The notes beneath the pieces are model-generated. The model searched no databases and was not told the origin of the DNA. It was given only the letters and a program-made list of their open reading frames with translations. A stretch of 31,242 nt of DNA from CAZGLR01 sp964526635 (lineage in GTDB: Bacteria; Zixibacteria; MSB-5A5; GN15; JAAZOE01), in the NCBI GenBank assembly GCA_964526635.1, contig CAZGLR010000027.1, positions 1-31,242 of the forward strand, written 5' to 3'. Position numbers and translations under genes: made by a program. Below, piece by piece: positions 23,781 through 31,242 of the stretch (position 1 is the stretch's first letter; the number at the start of each line of letters is the position of its first letter).

Positions 23781-24726
23781 CGCCTACATCACCGGAATAT
23801 GCGGATTTGCAGGCACCTGGCTGGCGGCCGAACTGCAGGCCGCCGGGTATACCGTGCGTGGTTGCGCCCGGCCGACCGACGATGATACCAATCTCAAAGC
23901 GGCGTGCCGGAGACTGACCGTCGACCGCTTTGATATTCTCGATGCCGATGCCTGCCGTACGTATCTGGTAAAGGCACGACCCGATTATGTTTTTCATCTG
24001 GCCGCAATTGCTTCCGTCGGGCAATCGTTTTCAATGGCTGCTGCGACGTTCCGCGTGAATGTCGCCGGGACACAGAATGTCTATGATGCGCTTCGTGATC
24101 GCACCTGGCTCAAAAAAATCGTCCTGGTCAGTTCATCGGATGTCTATGGTCCGGTCAAATCACATGACTTGCCGCTGAAGCCCTCGCAACCGTTTAACCC
24201 CATCTCCCCTTATGCCCGTTCCAAGGTGGCGGCCGAGTTTCTGTCGCAGACATATATCGATCAATATGATCTCCCGATCGTCATCGCCCGGGCTTTTAAT
24301 CATACCGGTCCGGGACAGGAACCAAATTATGTAATTCCGTCATTCTGCCGTAAAATTGTGGCGGCCGAACGATCCGGGGGTAAGAAACCGGTTTTAGTCG
24401 GTAATTTGAATGTTTCGCGTGATTTAGCCGATGTCCGGGATATGGTGCGGGGGTATCGGATGCTGGCCGAGTCTGGAACGGCCGGGCGGGTATATCATCT
24501 GTGCAGCGGTAAGGTCTTTAAAATCAAAGACCTTCTCAACAAACTTTGCAGCTTTTCCGATATTAAAATAAGCGTTAAACGCGATCCGAAATTGATGCGT
24601 ACATCGGACATACCGATTCTGCGCGGGAGCTATCTGGCCACCGCTCGCGAGGTCGGCTGGAAACCGGCCATTACTATCGACACGACCCTGGCCGACACAT
24701 TGGCCTACTGGCGGAACCACTTGTAG
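23740..24726 (+). CDS. rmd: GDP-6-deoxy-D-lyxo-4-hexulose reductase (GDP-D-rhamnose forming)
   Basis: A 328-aa (or shorter) SDR-family reductase that reduces the Gmd product to GDP-D-rhamnose. Motifs: glycine motif YITGICGFAG, SSSDVYGP, catalytic SPYARSKVAAE (Tyr-x3-Lys), and RAFNHTGPGQ, all typical of Rmd. GDP-L-fucose synthase is the main alternative but has a different wording. The start is unclear: TTG at 23740 has a weak ribosome site and adds 12 residues of poor likeness. An ATT at 23776, overlapping the gmd stop as ATTAA and preceded by GAGGG, fits the protein N-terminus better (316 aa). No ATG or GTG is available in between. Confidence 0.88.
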   Translation: MTPTSNATRENAINAYITGICGFAGTWLAAELQAAGYTVRGCARPTDDDTNLKAACRRLTVDRFDILDADACRTYLVKARPDYVFHLAAIASVGQSFSMAAATFRVNVAGTQNVYDALRDRTWLKKIVLVSSSDVYGPVKSHDLPLKPSQPFNPISPYARSKVAAEFLSQTYIDQYDLPIVIARAFNHTGPGQEPNYVIPSFCRKIVAAERSGGKKPVLVGNLNVSRDLADVRDMVRGYRMLAESGTAGRVYHLCSGKVFKIKDLLNKLCSFSDIKISVKRDPKLMRTSDIPILRGSYLATAREVGWKPAITIDTTLADTLAYWRNHL

Positions 24727-24741
24727 AAGCAGGAGCAGACT

Positions 24742-26049
24742 ATGGCGAAAAAACTCATCGATAAAATCCAGGATAGAAGCGCCAAAATCGGCGTTATCGG
24801 GCTCGGCTATGTCGGGCTGCCGCTGGCGGTTGAATTTGCCGAGGGCGGCTTTACTGTCACCGGTTTTGATATCGCCAGGGAAAAGGTCAAAATGATCAAA
24901 GCCGGGAAATCATATATCGATGATATCCCCGACAGCCGAGTACAACCGCTGGTCAAGGGCAACCTGCTCAATGCGACCGACAACGACAGCCTGCTGGCCG
25001 AGATGGATTGTGTTTCCATCTGTGTCCCGACGCCGTTATCCAAAACCAAGGACCCTGATATCAGCTATATCCTGGCCGCACTCGACTGGCTGCTCAAGCA
25101 CCTGCATAAAAATATGCTGATCGTCCTCGAGTCGACGACCTATCCCGGGACAACCGAAGAGGTCATCATGCCGCTTCTGGAAGAAACCGGTCTCAAAGTC
25201 GGCAGCGATATTTACCTGGCCTTCTCCCCCGAGCGCGTTGATCCCGGCAATGCCGTCTATACGACCAAAAACACCCCTCGCGTAGTCGGCGGCGTCACCG
25301 CGCAGTGCACCAAAATCGCCAAGATGTATTATGAATCGGTCATCCCCAATATCCACGCCGTTACCTCGACGCAGTCGGCCGAGATGGTCAAGCTTTTGGA
25401 GAACACCTTCCGCTCGGTCAATATCGGCCTGGTTAATGAGGTTGCGGTGATGTGCAATCGTCTCGGGCTGGATGTCTGGGAAATCATTAATGCCGCCGCC
25501 ACGAAGCCGTTTGGTTTTATGCCTTTTTATCCCGGTCCCGGTCTGGGCGGGCACTGTATCCCGATCGACCCGCATTATTTGTCCTGGAAGTTGAAGACCC
25601 TTAATTATTACGCCCGTTTTATCGAGCTGGCCGGCGAGATCAACTCACAGATGCCCGAATGGGTCGTTGACCGTGCTGCGGATCTGCTCAATGATCACAG
25701 CAAGTCGGTCAAGGGCGCCACTATTGTCCTGCTGGGGGTGGCGTATAAAAAAGACATTCAGGATGTCCGCGAATCTCCGGCCCTCGATGTCTGGAAGCTG
25801 CTGGAAGAGCGCGGCGCCAGAGTCAAATACAACGATCCTTTTGTGCCGGCGGTCAGATGGCACGACAAGAGTGTTAAATCGACCAAATTGACCAAGGCGG
25901 TATTTAACATGGCTGATCTGACGATCATTTTGACCAATCACAGTGCGTACGACTACAAATGGATTGTTGAGAATTCCAATCTCGTCTTCGATACGCGCAA
26001 TGCCACGGCTAATATCCGGGCTTCGAAGAAGAAGGTCGTGAAGTTGTAA
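24742..26049 (+). CDS. Nucleotide sugar dehydrogenase, UDP-GlcNAc 6-dehydrogenase type (WbpA-like)
   Basis: A 435-aa NAD-dependent enzyme that oxidises a UDP-hexose at C6 to the uronate in two steps. The N-terminal Rossmann fold has GVIGLGYVGLPLA, followed by CVPTPLSKTKDPD. The catalytic Cys272 sits in GLGGHCIPIDPHYLSWK. The C-terminal domain has GVAYKKDIQDVRESPA. The wording and length match the WbpA/WecC group (UDP-N-acetylhexosamine dehydrogenases) better than UDP-glucose dehydrogenase, but the substrate is not settled by sequence. It lies 15 nt after rmd and ends at a strong terminator, so it closes a three-gene operon for surface glycan precursors. Confidence 0.88.
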   Translation: MAKKLIDKIQDRSAKIGVIGLGYVGLPLAVEFAEGGFTVTGFDIAREKVKMIKAGKSYIDDIPDSRVQPLVKGNLLNATDNDSLLAEMDCVSICVPTPLSKTKDPDISYILAALDWLLKHLHKNMLIVLESTTYPGTTEEVIMPLLEETGLKVGSDIYLAFSPERVDPGNAVYTTKNTPRVVGGVTAQCTKIAKMYYESVIPNIHAVTSTQSAEMVKLLENTFRSVNIGLVNEVAVMCNRLGLDVWEIINAAATKPFGFMPFYPGPGLGGHCIPIDPHYLSWKLKTLNYYARFIELAGEINSQMPEWVVDRAADLLNDHSKSVKGATIVLLGVAYKKDIQDVRESPALDVWKLLEERGARVKYNDPFVPAVRWHDKSVKSTKLTKAVFNMADLTIILTNHSAYDYKWIVENSNLVFDTRNATANIRASKKKVVKL

Positions 26050-26079
26050 TTGGGGATTCGATACAGTTTTCTTATTTGA

Positions 26080-26104
26080 GGGCGGCCTTGTGCCGCCCTT
26101 TTTT
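26080..26104 (+). terminator. Rho-independent terminator of the gmd operon
   Basis: GGGCGGC (26080-26086), loop CTTGT, GCCGCCC (26092-26098), then six Ts (26099-26104). This is a perfect 7-bp stem with a proper T-run. Confidence 0.88.
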
Positions 26105-26153
26105 CTGAATTTTCACCCGGGATTTCCTGCCGTCACTCCGTACTGCCTGATCA

Positions 26154-26540
26154 TTACGCCGGCCATTCCTCGATAAGATGAACTGTCCAGTTCTCGTCAA
26201 TCCAGACGCCATAAATCGCAATCGGAAAGCCCATATCTTTCACGATCTGCATCGATTGCCTGACTTCCTGAAGATGCGTCTCTCGATCGACCGGGTTGCC
26301 GCCGCAGTCGTGATGGCCAGCGATGACGAGATTCGTAGAACCATGTTTTTCAACCGAGATGCCGATTTTTGTTTTCAATGCTTCGAGTTTTTCACCGGCA
26401 GCGGTGGTAACATATTTATCGGGACCGGCCTCGGTGATAACATCGACATACTCGACGCCGAACTTATCTTTCATCCACCTGGCCAATGGCTCCTGCACCC
26501 GGCCATCCATACAATTGATTGCTGTGGCAAAGCTGCCCAT
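26154..26540 (-). CDS. Small beta-carbonic-anhydrase-like protein
   Basis: A 128-aa protein, well below the usual 200 or so residues for beta-carbonic anhydrases. The zinc-site pattern is complete: C10-x-D12-x-R14 in INCMDGR and H76-x2-C79 in GHHDCGG. The Asp-Arg dyad is that of the catalytic family. It may be a minimal carbonic anhydrase or a family member with another activity, since short members are not well characterised. AGGAGA precedes the ATG. It follows a GNAT acetyltransferase gene by 15 nt, and the two appear to be one operon. Confidence 0.78.
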   Translation of the reverse strand: MGSFATAINCMDGRVQEPLARWMKDKFGVEYVDVITEAGPDKYVTTAAGEKLEALKTKIGISVEKHGSTNLVIAGHHDCGGNPVDRETHLQEVRQSMQIVKDMGFPIAIYGVWIDENWTVHLIEEWPA

Positions 26541-26555
26541 GATGTCTTCTCCTCT

Positions 26556-27350
26556 CTATACCGAAACTGCGCGTTCGATCAATGCTTCTTCATATTGATG
26601 GACAATCTCAAACCCGAGCCGTTTGTACACGCGAATAGCCGGGTCATTATCGAATTTAACATTCAGACAGATCATTTTCCCCTCCCGCACCAGTTCATCG
26701 ACCAGATATGACGTCGTGCGGGTAGCCAGGTTGCGACCACGAAACGCGGGGTGGGTGGCGATCGATCCCAGCACGGCGATATCATATTCATTCGAATACA
26801 CATGCAGCGATGCCACCGAAGCCAGATTATCGCCGTCAAAGTAGCCATAGACTTTTTTGGTTTCCAGGATACGCTTGTCGAAATAGACATCGGGGTACGA
26901 GCGATGATAAAATTCGACCATCATTTCGGCATGACTCGCATCGAGTCGGATAATACGGTCAGCATCCTTTTCCTTATGCCCCGGTTTGAAGTCTACCAGC
27001 CTCATTTTGAAGTGGGTACCAAGCGGTTTGATCGCATACTGCGACGCCAGGACACGATGGGAATCATGCTGGAAATGGACAAAGCAATTACGGGGCAGAT
27101 CGGGGATGACCTGTTCAAGAAAACCCTGGAATCTGTCGGTGACACCAAAGAGCATGATAGTGGGAAAATCGGGATTATTATAGACGAGAACCGCTTCTTC
27201 TATATGGCCATTGTCATTAAGCAGAACCGGCCACCAGCAGATTTCGAAAAAGAAGGGATCAAGATCGCCGATGTGATAGGCAAAAAGGACAGGGTCTTTT
27301 TGAAAGTGTGTAAGTAGCGCCTGCTTGTCAGTGGCTTTGGTGATTTTCAT
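26556..27350 (-). CDS. GNAT family N-acetyltransferase
   Basis: A 264-aa protein with a C-terminal GNAT domain (about 130-260). The acetyl-CoA loop HPAFRGRNLATRTTSYLVDEL shows the R-G-x-N-L-A variant of the RxxGxA motif, and VKFDNDPAIRVYKRLGFEI is the closing GNAT strand-helix. The N-terminal 120 residues (HIGDLDPFFFEICWWP and following) form a family-specific domain. The acceptor substrate is unknown. I use the ATG at 27350; the transcript is predicted to begin near 27367, so a longer reading frame to 27425 would not be translated. Confidence 0.82.
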   Translation of the reverse strand: MKITKATDKQALLTHFQKDPVLFAYHIGDLDPFFFEICWWPVLLNDNGHIEEAVLVYNNPDFPTIMLFGVTDRFQGFLEQVIPDLPRNCFVHFQHDSHRVLASQYAIKPLGTHFKMRLVDFKPGHKEKDADRIIRLDASHAEMMVEFYHRSYPDVYFDKRILETKKVYGYFDGDNLASVASLHVYSNEYDIAVLGSIATHPAFRGRNLATRTTSYLVDELVREGKMICLNVKFDNDPAIRVYKRLGFEIVHQYEEALIERAVSV

Positions 27351-27373
27351 GGGGTAGTATCCATCTGTGGCAT

Positions 27374-27401
27374 ATGATACTGATTCAGGGGCGGGTGTCA
27401 A
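27374..27401 (-). promoter_or_regulatory. Promoter of the GNAT-carbonic anhydrase operon
   Basis: Minus strand TTGACA (27401-27396), 16-nt spacer, TATCAT (27379-27374). It lies just beyond the clpX terminator and about 24 nt before the GNAT ATG. Confidence 0.6.
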
Positions 27402-27425
27402 GCTCCCTGCCGCCCAAAAAGGCAC

Positions 27426-27452
27426 AAAAAAAGGCCGTCGTATGGCGGCCTT
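27426..27452 (-). terminator. Rho-independent terminator of clpX
   Basis: On the minus strand AAGGCCG (27452-27446), an 8-nt loop, CGGCCTT (27437-27431) and a run of Ts (to 27426) form a good terminator 25 nt after the clpX stop. Confidence 0.85.
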
Positions 27453-27476
27453 GTCATATTTGGAATGCGACGGTCA

Positions 27477-28739
27477 TTATGCCGACTTCTTGCCCTTCTT
27501 AGTCTTGTATTTGTACACCGGGTTGCCGGTCTTGTTGATGACCTGATCACTAACGATGACTTCATCGAGATTGGGCATAGTCGGCGCTTCGAACATGATA
27601 TCAAGCATGGCGGCTTCAAAGATCGAGCGCAGGGACCGTGCCCCGGTCTTGCGCAAAATCGCCTTGGCCACAGCGGCCTTGAGAGCTGATTTCTCGAAGG
27701 TGAGTTTGACGCCATCGAGCCCAAACAATTTTTGGTATTGCTTCACCAGAGCATTTTTGGGTTCGGTCAGGATTGTCATCAGCGCCTCTTCGGAAAGGGG
27801 TCGCAATGCGGTCACGACCGGAAGGCGCCCGATAAGTTCGGGAATCAGACCATATTCGAGCAAATCCTGCGGCTCGACACCAGCCAGCAGGCGACTGGAA
27901 TCATCTTCAAGCGCGATTTTCTTGATATCGAATCCGACTGTCTTTCTCCCAACGCGCCGTGCAATAATCTTCTCCAGACCCTCAAACGCCCCGCCGCAGA
28001 TAAAGAGGATATTGCGCGTATCGATCTGAACAAAGGCCTGCTCGGGATGCTTGCGACCGCCCTTGGGTGGAATATTGGCGACAGTTCCTTCGAGGATTTT
28101 CAACAACGCCTGCTGGACTCCCTCGCCGGAGACATCGCGGGTGATCGATGGGTTGCCGTCGGTTCGCGAGATCTTGTCAATTTCATCGATGTAAATGATG
28201 CCCCGGATCGTCTTCTGAACGTCATAATTGGCCGCCTGATACAGGCGGACCAGGATATTCTCGACATCCTCACCAACGTATCCGGCCTCGGTCAGCACGG
28301 TGGCATCGGCGATGGTAAACGGCACCGAAAGAAACTTGGCCAGTGTGTTGGCGATAAGCGTTTTCCCGGTTCCGGTCGGACCGAGCAGCAGGATGTTCGA
28401 TTTTTCCAATTCGACATCATCGCCCTCGGTTCCAGCCTGGATGCGTTTATAGTGATTATAAACCGCAACCGCGACTGTCCGCTTGGTTTCCTCCTGATCG
28501 ATAACGTACTTATCGAGGAAATCCTTGATTTCGGTAGGAGATGGTACCGCGAATTCCTCGGTTTCCACCTCCGATTCGGTCGTCGCCGACATCAGATCAT
28601 GGCACAGGGTAACGCAGTTATTGCAAATATATGCCTGGTACCCGGAAAAGAGCCGTTTGACCTGCGTCGCGGGTTTGCCGCAGAAGCTGCACCGTTCTAT
28701 CGGACCATTGGTATTGGTATTTTTGGATTCATCATCCAT
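27477..28739 (-). CDS. clpX: ATP-dependent Clp protease ATP-binding subunit ClpX
   Basis: A 420-aa AAA+ unfoldase that feeds proteins to ClpP. The N-terminal zinc-binding domain has C17, C20, C39 and C42; Walker A is GPTGTGKT (120-127); Walker B is IIYIDEIDKI; the pore-1 loop GYVGED and a sensor region (TGARSLR) are present. The IGF-type loop is replaced by a motif I could not confirm by eye. It lies 14 nt after clpP, and a terminator follows. Confidence 0.97.
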   Translation of the reverse strand: MDDESKNTNTNGPIERCSFCGKPATQVKRLFSGYQAYICNNCVTLCHDLMSATTESEVETEEFAVPSPTEIKDFLDKYVIDQEETKRTVAVAVYNHYKRIQAGTEGDDVELEKSNILLLGPTGTGKTLIANTLAKFLSVPFTIADATVLTEAGYVGEDVENILVRLYQAANYDVQKTIRGIIYIDEIDKISRTDGNPSITRDVSGEGVQQALLKILEGTVANIPPKGGRKHPEQAFVQIDTRNILFICGGAFEGLEKIIARRVGRKTVGFDIKKIALEDDSSRLLAGVEPQDLLEYGLIPELIGRLPVVTALRPLSEEALMTILTEPKNALVKQYQKLFGLDGVKLTFEKSALKAAVAKAILRKTGARSLRSIFEAAMLDIMFEAPTMPNLDEVIVSDQVINKTGNPVYKYKTKKGKKSA

Positions 28740-28753
28740 GCGCTTTGTGTATC

Positions 28754-29359
28754 CTATTTTTTGTCCTTGCTTTTGTCCTTGTCCTGGAGCTCATAGACCT
28801 TATCGATGATACCGTAGTCTTTGGCTTCGACAGAGGACATAAAGAAGTTGCGATCAGTGTCTTTCTGGATTTTTTCCAGCGGCTGCCCGGTATGATGCAC
28901 CAGCAGATCATTGAGCCGGTCTTTGGTTTTCAGAAACTCGCGGGTCATGATTTCGATATCGGAGACCTGACCCTGGGTTCCGGCCAGTGGTTGATGGATC
29001 ATAATCCGTGAATTGGGTAATCCGGCCCGCTTCCCCTTGGTCCCGGCGGCGAGAAGGAAAGCGCCCATGGAGGCGGCCATACCCATACAGGTGGTCACGA
29101 CATCGGGTTTGATGAACTGCATAGTATCGTAAATCGCCATGCCGGCCGTCACTGAACCGCCCGGCGAATTGATATAGAGGAAAATGTCCTTGCCGGGATC
29201 CTCGGCTTCGAGGAAGAGCATCTGGGCGATGACGAGATTAGCGATGTTGTCATCAATCGGAGTACCGATAAAAATAATTCTATCCTTGAGCAGACGGGAG
29301 TATATATCATAGGCCCGCTCGCCGCGGCCCGTCTGTTCCACTACCATTGGAATCAGCAT
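28754..29359 (-). CDS. clpP: ATP-dependent Clp protease proteolytic subunit ClpP
   Basis: A 201-aa serine protease subunit that forms the double heptameric chamber. Catalytic residues are S97 (GMAASMGA), H122 (MIHQP) and D167 (QKDTDR). The N-terminal MLIPMVVEQTGRGERAYDIYSRLL is the usual processed start. A lysine-rich DKDKSKDKK tail ends the protein. It lies between tig and clpX with a 15-nt gap to tig, the standard chaperone-protease gene order. Confidence 0.97.
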   Translation of the reverse strand: MLIPMVVEQTGRGERAYDIYSRLLKDRIIFIGTPIDDNIANLVIAQMLFLEAEDPGKDIFLYINSPGGSVTAGMAIYDTMQFIKPDVVTTCMGMAASMGAFLLAAGTKGKRAGLPNSRIMIHQPLAGTQGQVSDIEIMTREFLKTKDRLNDLLVHHTGQPLEKIQKDTDRNFFMSSVEAKDYGIIDKVYELQDKDKSKDKK

Positions 29360-29374
29360 TGGTTTGTTCCTTCC

Positions 29375-30646
29375 TTAATCTGACGTCTTCTCCTGCGATC
29401 CGGTCGCGTGCCCAGAGAGAAAATCGAGCACTTTTTCTTCGAGTATTCCATCTCTTATATCGGTTGCCTTGCCGGACTGCGCCAGCACTTCCTTGGCTTT
29501 ATCCACTTCCAAATGATACATCTGAGCGAACTCTTTGATCCATTGTTCGATATCCGATGGTCCCACTTCCAGCTTTTCCTGCAATGCCAGGCGATGGAAC
29601 AGCAAATACCATCGAATAGCCTTCTCGCCGTTTTCCCGATGCTTATCCCGGAGCTGCTGTTCGTCGATGTCGGTGTTGGGATTATGGCGTTTTTGTTCTT
29701 CGAGGAGATTGTGGAAATACGATTCCAGCATCGTTTCCGGAACCATGATCTTGTTCTTCTCGATTAGCTGCTCGATGAGTGACTTACGGTTGTCCTTGGT
29801 CCGTTTGACCTTGGCCTCTTTTTCGAGCTGCGTACGGATATCGAGCTTGAGTTCAAGCAGTGTCTCGGCCTGACCGGATTGTTTGGCGAATTCATCGGTC
29901 AACGCGGGCAGCACCCGCTCCTTGATCTCGTTGACAGTGACGCGATAGACAACCCGTTTGCCGGCAAAGCGCGGATTGGGGTAATCGTGACCATAGTTGA
30001 TTTCGACTTCACGCATGTCATCACGGCTCGCGCCGATAAGCGCCTTGACAAATTCTTTGTCAGTATACTCACCGTTGAGATCGATTTCCTGATTCTGGTA
30101 ATAGGTCTCATCGAAAATTTCGGTGTCGCCCTCGGCCACTTCCAAATCACAGATCAGGACATCATTTTCAGTGGCCGGGCGATCAACTGTTCGCAGTGAT
30201 GCCTGACTTTTACGAAGTTCTTCGAGGACGGCCTCGACTTCGCTATCCTCGACTGTGACCTCGCTTTCATCGGTCGCAAGGCCGTCGAAGGTGATCGTAT
30301 CGATCTGAGGCATCACTTCGATGCCCATCGTGAATTTGAGGGGTTTGCCCTCATCGACATTAAGATCGGTCAAGGTCGGCGGACCAACCGGCTCGAGGCT
30401 TTTCTCACGAACCGCTTCTTCGTAGTACTTACGGACCATCTGGTCGATCAGTTCGCCGGTCGCCTCATTTTTAAATTTACTGCGGATAACATTAAGGGGG
30501 GCTTTACCGGGACGAAAGCCCTTGATATTTGCCTTCTGGCGCAATTCGTTGTAAATCCGCTGGTATTCTCTATCGACGAGATCGGATGGGACTTCGACTT
30601 TGAGTTCTCGCTTGAGACCGTCTTTTTCAACAACTTCAATTTCCAC
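29375..30646 (-). CDS. tig: Trigger factor (ribosome-associated peptidyl-prolyl isomerase chaperone)
   Basis: A 423-aa ribosome-bound chaperone. It has the ribosome-binding domain with the NIKGFRPGKAP loop (about 41-51, the trigger-factor signature GFRxGxxP), a central FKBP-like PPIase domain (about 155-245) and a helical C-terminal substrate-binding domain. The start is GTG at 30646, preceded by GGAGGT. It is first protein gene of the tig-clpP-clpX operon and begins 26 nt after the tRNA-Leu gene on the same strand. Confidence 0.96.
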   Translation of the reverse strand: MEIEVVEKDGLKRELKVEVPSDLVDREYQRIYNELRQKANIKGFRPGKAPLNVIRSKFKNEATGELIDQMVRKYYEEAVREKSLEPVGPPTLTDLNVDEGKPLKFTMGIEVMPQIDTITFDGLATDESEVTVEDSEVEAVLEELRKSQASLRTVDRPATENDVLICDLEVAEGDTEIFDETYYQNQEIDLNGEYTDKEFVKALIGASRDDMREVEINYGHDYPNPRFAGKRVVYRVTVNEIKERVLPALTDEFAKQSGQAETLLELKLDIRTQLEKEAKVKRTKDNRKSLIEQLIEKNKIMVPETMLESYFHNLLEEQKRHNPNTDIDEQQLRDKHRENGEKAIRWYLLFHRLALQEKLEVGPSDIEQWIKEFAQMYHLEVDKAKEVLAQSGKATDIRDGILEEKVLDFLSGHATGSQEKTSD

Positions 30647-30671
30647 GCAGGACCTCCGCTATTCAAACATA

Positions 30672-30755
<84 letters not shown>

Positions 30756-30771
30756 ACCAGTACGCGGTGCC

Positions 30772-30800
30772 AATGTACGGTATTTGGGCGATGCGGTCAA
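30772..30800 (-). promoter_or_regulatory. Promoter of tRNA-Leu and probably tig-clpP-clpX
   Basis: Minus strand TTGACC (30800-30795), 17-nt spacer, TACATT (30777-30772). The start should fall about 10 nt before the tRNA. No terminator lies between the tRNA and tig. Confidence 0.6.
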
Positions 30801-30840
30801 TTATATATTAGAATCATTGCCACGACCGGTCCTGTGGAGA

Positions 30841-30864
30841 TGTGATCACAACCGGACGGCCGGT
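30841..30864. promoter_or_regulatory. Adjacent palindromes, operator-like
   Basis: TGTGATCACA (30841-30850) is a perfect 10-bp palindrome, followed at once by ACCGG-ACGG-CCGGT (30851-30864). They lie between divergent promoters. It is not a standard Crp site because the half-sites have no 6-bp spacer. Confidence 0.3.
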
Positions 30865-30960
30865 GGGGACGGTTATCGCGTTGATCATCAGGGAGTTGGG
30901 GTGGCAGGCAGGATAGTCAAGCGGGGGCGAAAATAGCCGATAAAACTGGCATATAGATTC

Positions 30961-30988
30961 TTGACAAATGGTGATATGTCGTTATATT
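30961..30988 (+). promoter_or_regulatory. Promoter upstream of tRNA-Asn
   Basis: A consensus TTGACA (30961-30966), 16-nt spacer and TATATT (30983-30988) predict a start near 30995, about 140 nt before tRNA-Asn. Confidence 0.6.
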
Positions 30989-31136
30989 ACGCGACCTGTC
31001 ATGCGGCCGGAATATTCTGATGAACGAGAATGGTGTTTTTGATACGGTTGTTTGACTTAAGACGGTCGCTTAATGTAGCGCTGCTGAACAGCAGGCCGAC
31101 AGCATCGTAAGACGACATAGTAAATAGACGATACAC

Positions 31137-31208
31137 TCCCCTGTAGCTCAGTGGTAGAGCAGCTGACTGTTAATCAGCGGGCCGCTGGTTCGAGTCCAGC
31201 CGGGGGAG
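31137..31208 (+). tRNA. tRNA-Asn (anticodon GUU)
   Basis: A 72-nt gene with acceptor TCCCCTG/CGGGGGA (one T-G pair), D-arm AGCTCAGTGGTAGAGC, anticodon stem-loop CTGACTGTTAATCAG (GUU), T-arm GCTGGTTCGAGTCCAGC and discriminator G. No CCA is encoded. A run of seven Ts directly after the gene (31211-31217) likely ends transcription. Confidence 0.96.
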
Positions 31209-31242
31209 CTTTTTTTGTGAACCAAGTTGGCACAGTTCCCGA

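Noticed and set aside
27732..28796. Long open frame of 354 codons on the plus strand
   Set aside because: It is fully antisense to clpX, whose motifs are unambiguous, and has no ribosome site or recognisable domain.
30841..30850. Crp-binding site
   Set aside because: TGTGATCACA has both half-sites directly joined, whereas Crp requires a 6-bp spacer.

Overview
The window looks like a chromosomal stretch from a Gram-negative, diderm bacterium, probably an uncultured lineage of the FCB superphylum; Zixibacteria or a close relative is my best guess. The reasons are: three predicted lipoproteins with lipoboxes, a TonB-like C-terminal domain, a serine palmitoyltransferase-like enzyme of the type found in sphingolipid-making Bacteroidota, nucleotide-sugar genes for surface glycans, frequent TTG/GTG starts, and sigma70-like promoters (TTGAC-N16-18-TAnnnT). 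The assignment is inferred from gene content only. There are no transposases, integrases or CRISPR arrays, and nothing suggests recent transfer.

Layout. 124-3046 (minus): a tight three-gene operon of serine palmitoyltransferase, a double-GNAT acyltransferase-like protein and a lipoprotein, plausibly for sphingoid/ceramide lipids. 3047-3431: a gene-free region holding a candidate small RNA of about 84 nt with its own promoter and a strong terminator. 3432-7441 (plus): pgsA-pgpA (phosphatidylglycerol synthesis), cinA, thpR, recA. 7566-8526 (plus): two tandem paralogous small proteins of unknown function. 17514-8541 (minus): a long co-directional series of CDP-alcohol phosphatidyltransferase, PfkB kinase, NYN-domain nuclease-like protein, PflX-like radical SAM protein, a 1093-aa TPR lipoprotein with a striking Asp-Ser hexapeptide repeat and a TonB-like C-terminus, then pyrK-pyrD-pyrF. 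19468-17633 (minus): oligoendopeptidase F. 19719-20117 (plus): a twin-CBS protein. 22612-20198 (minus): soluble histidine kinase, CheV-like protein, lipoprotein. 22815-26049 (plus): gmd, rmd and a UDP-sugar dehydrogenase, supplying GDP-D-rhamnose and a UDP-uronate for surface polysaccharide. 27350-26154 (minus): a GNAT acetyltransferase and a small beta-carbonic-anhydrase-like protein. 30754-27477 (minus): tRNA-Leu, tig, clpP, clpX. 31137-31208 (plus): tRNA-Asn.

A theme is envelope lipids and glycans: two CDP-alcohol phosphatidyltransferases, PgpA, a sphingoid-base enzyme with a possible N-acyltransferase, and nucleotide-sugar enzymes. The items most worth a second look are the hexapeptide-repeat lipoprotein coupled to pyrimidine genes, the candidate sRNA at 3256-3339, the kinase plus phosphatidyltransferase pair whose promoter spacer is a perfect palindrome, the sphingolipid-type operon, and the tandem paralogs downstream of recA.
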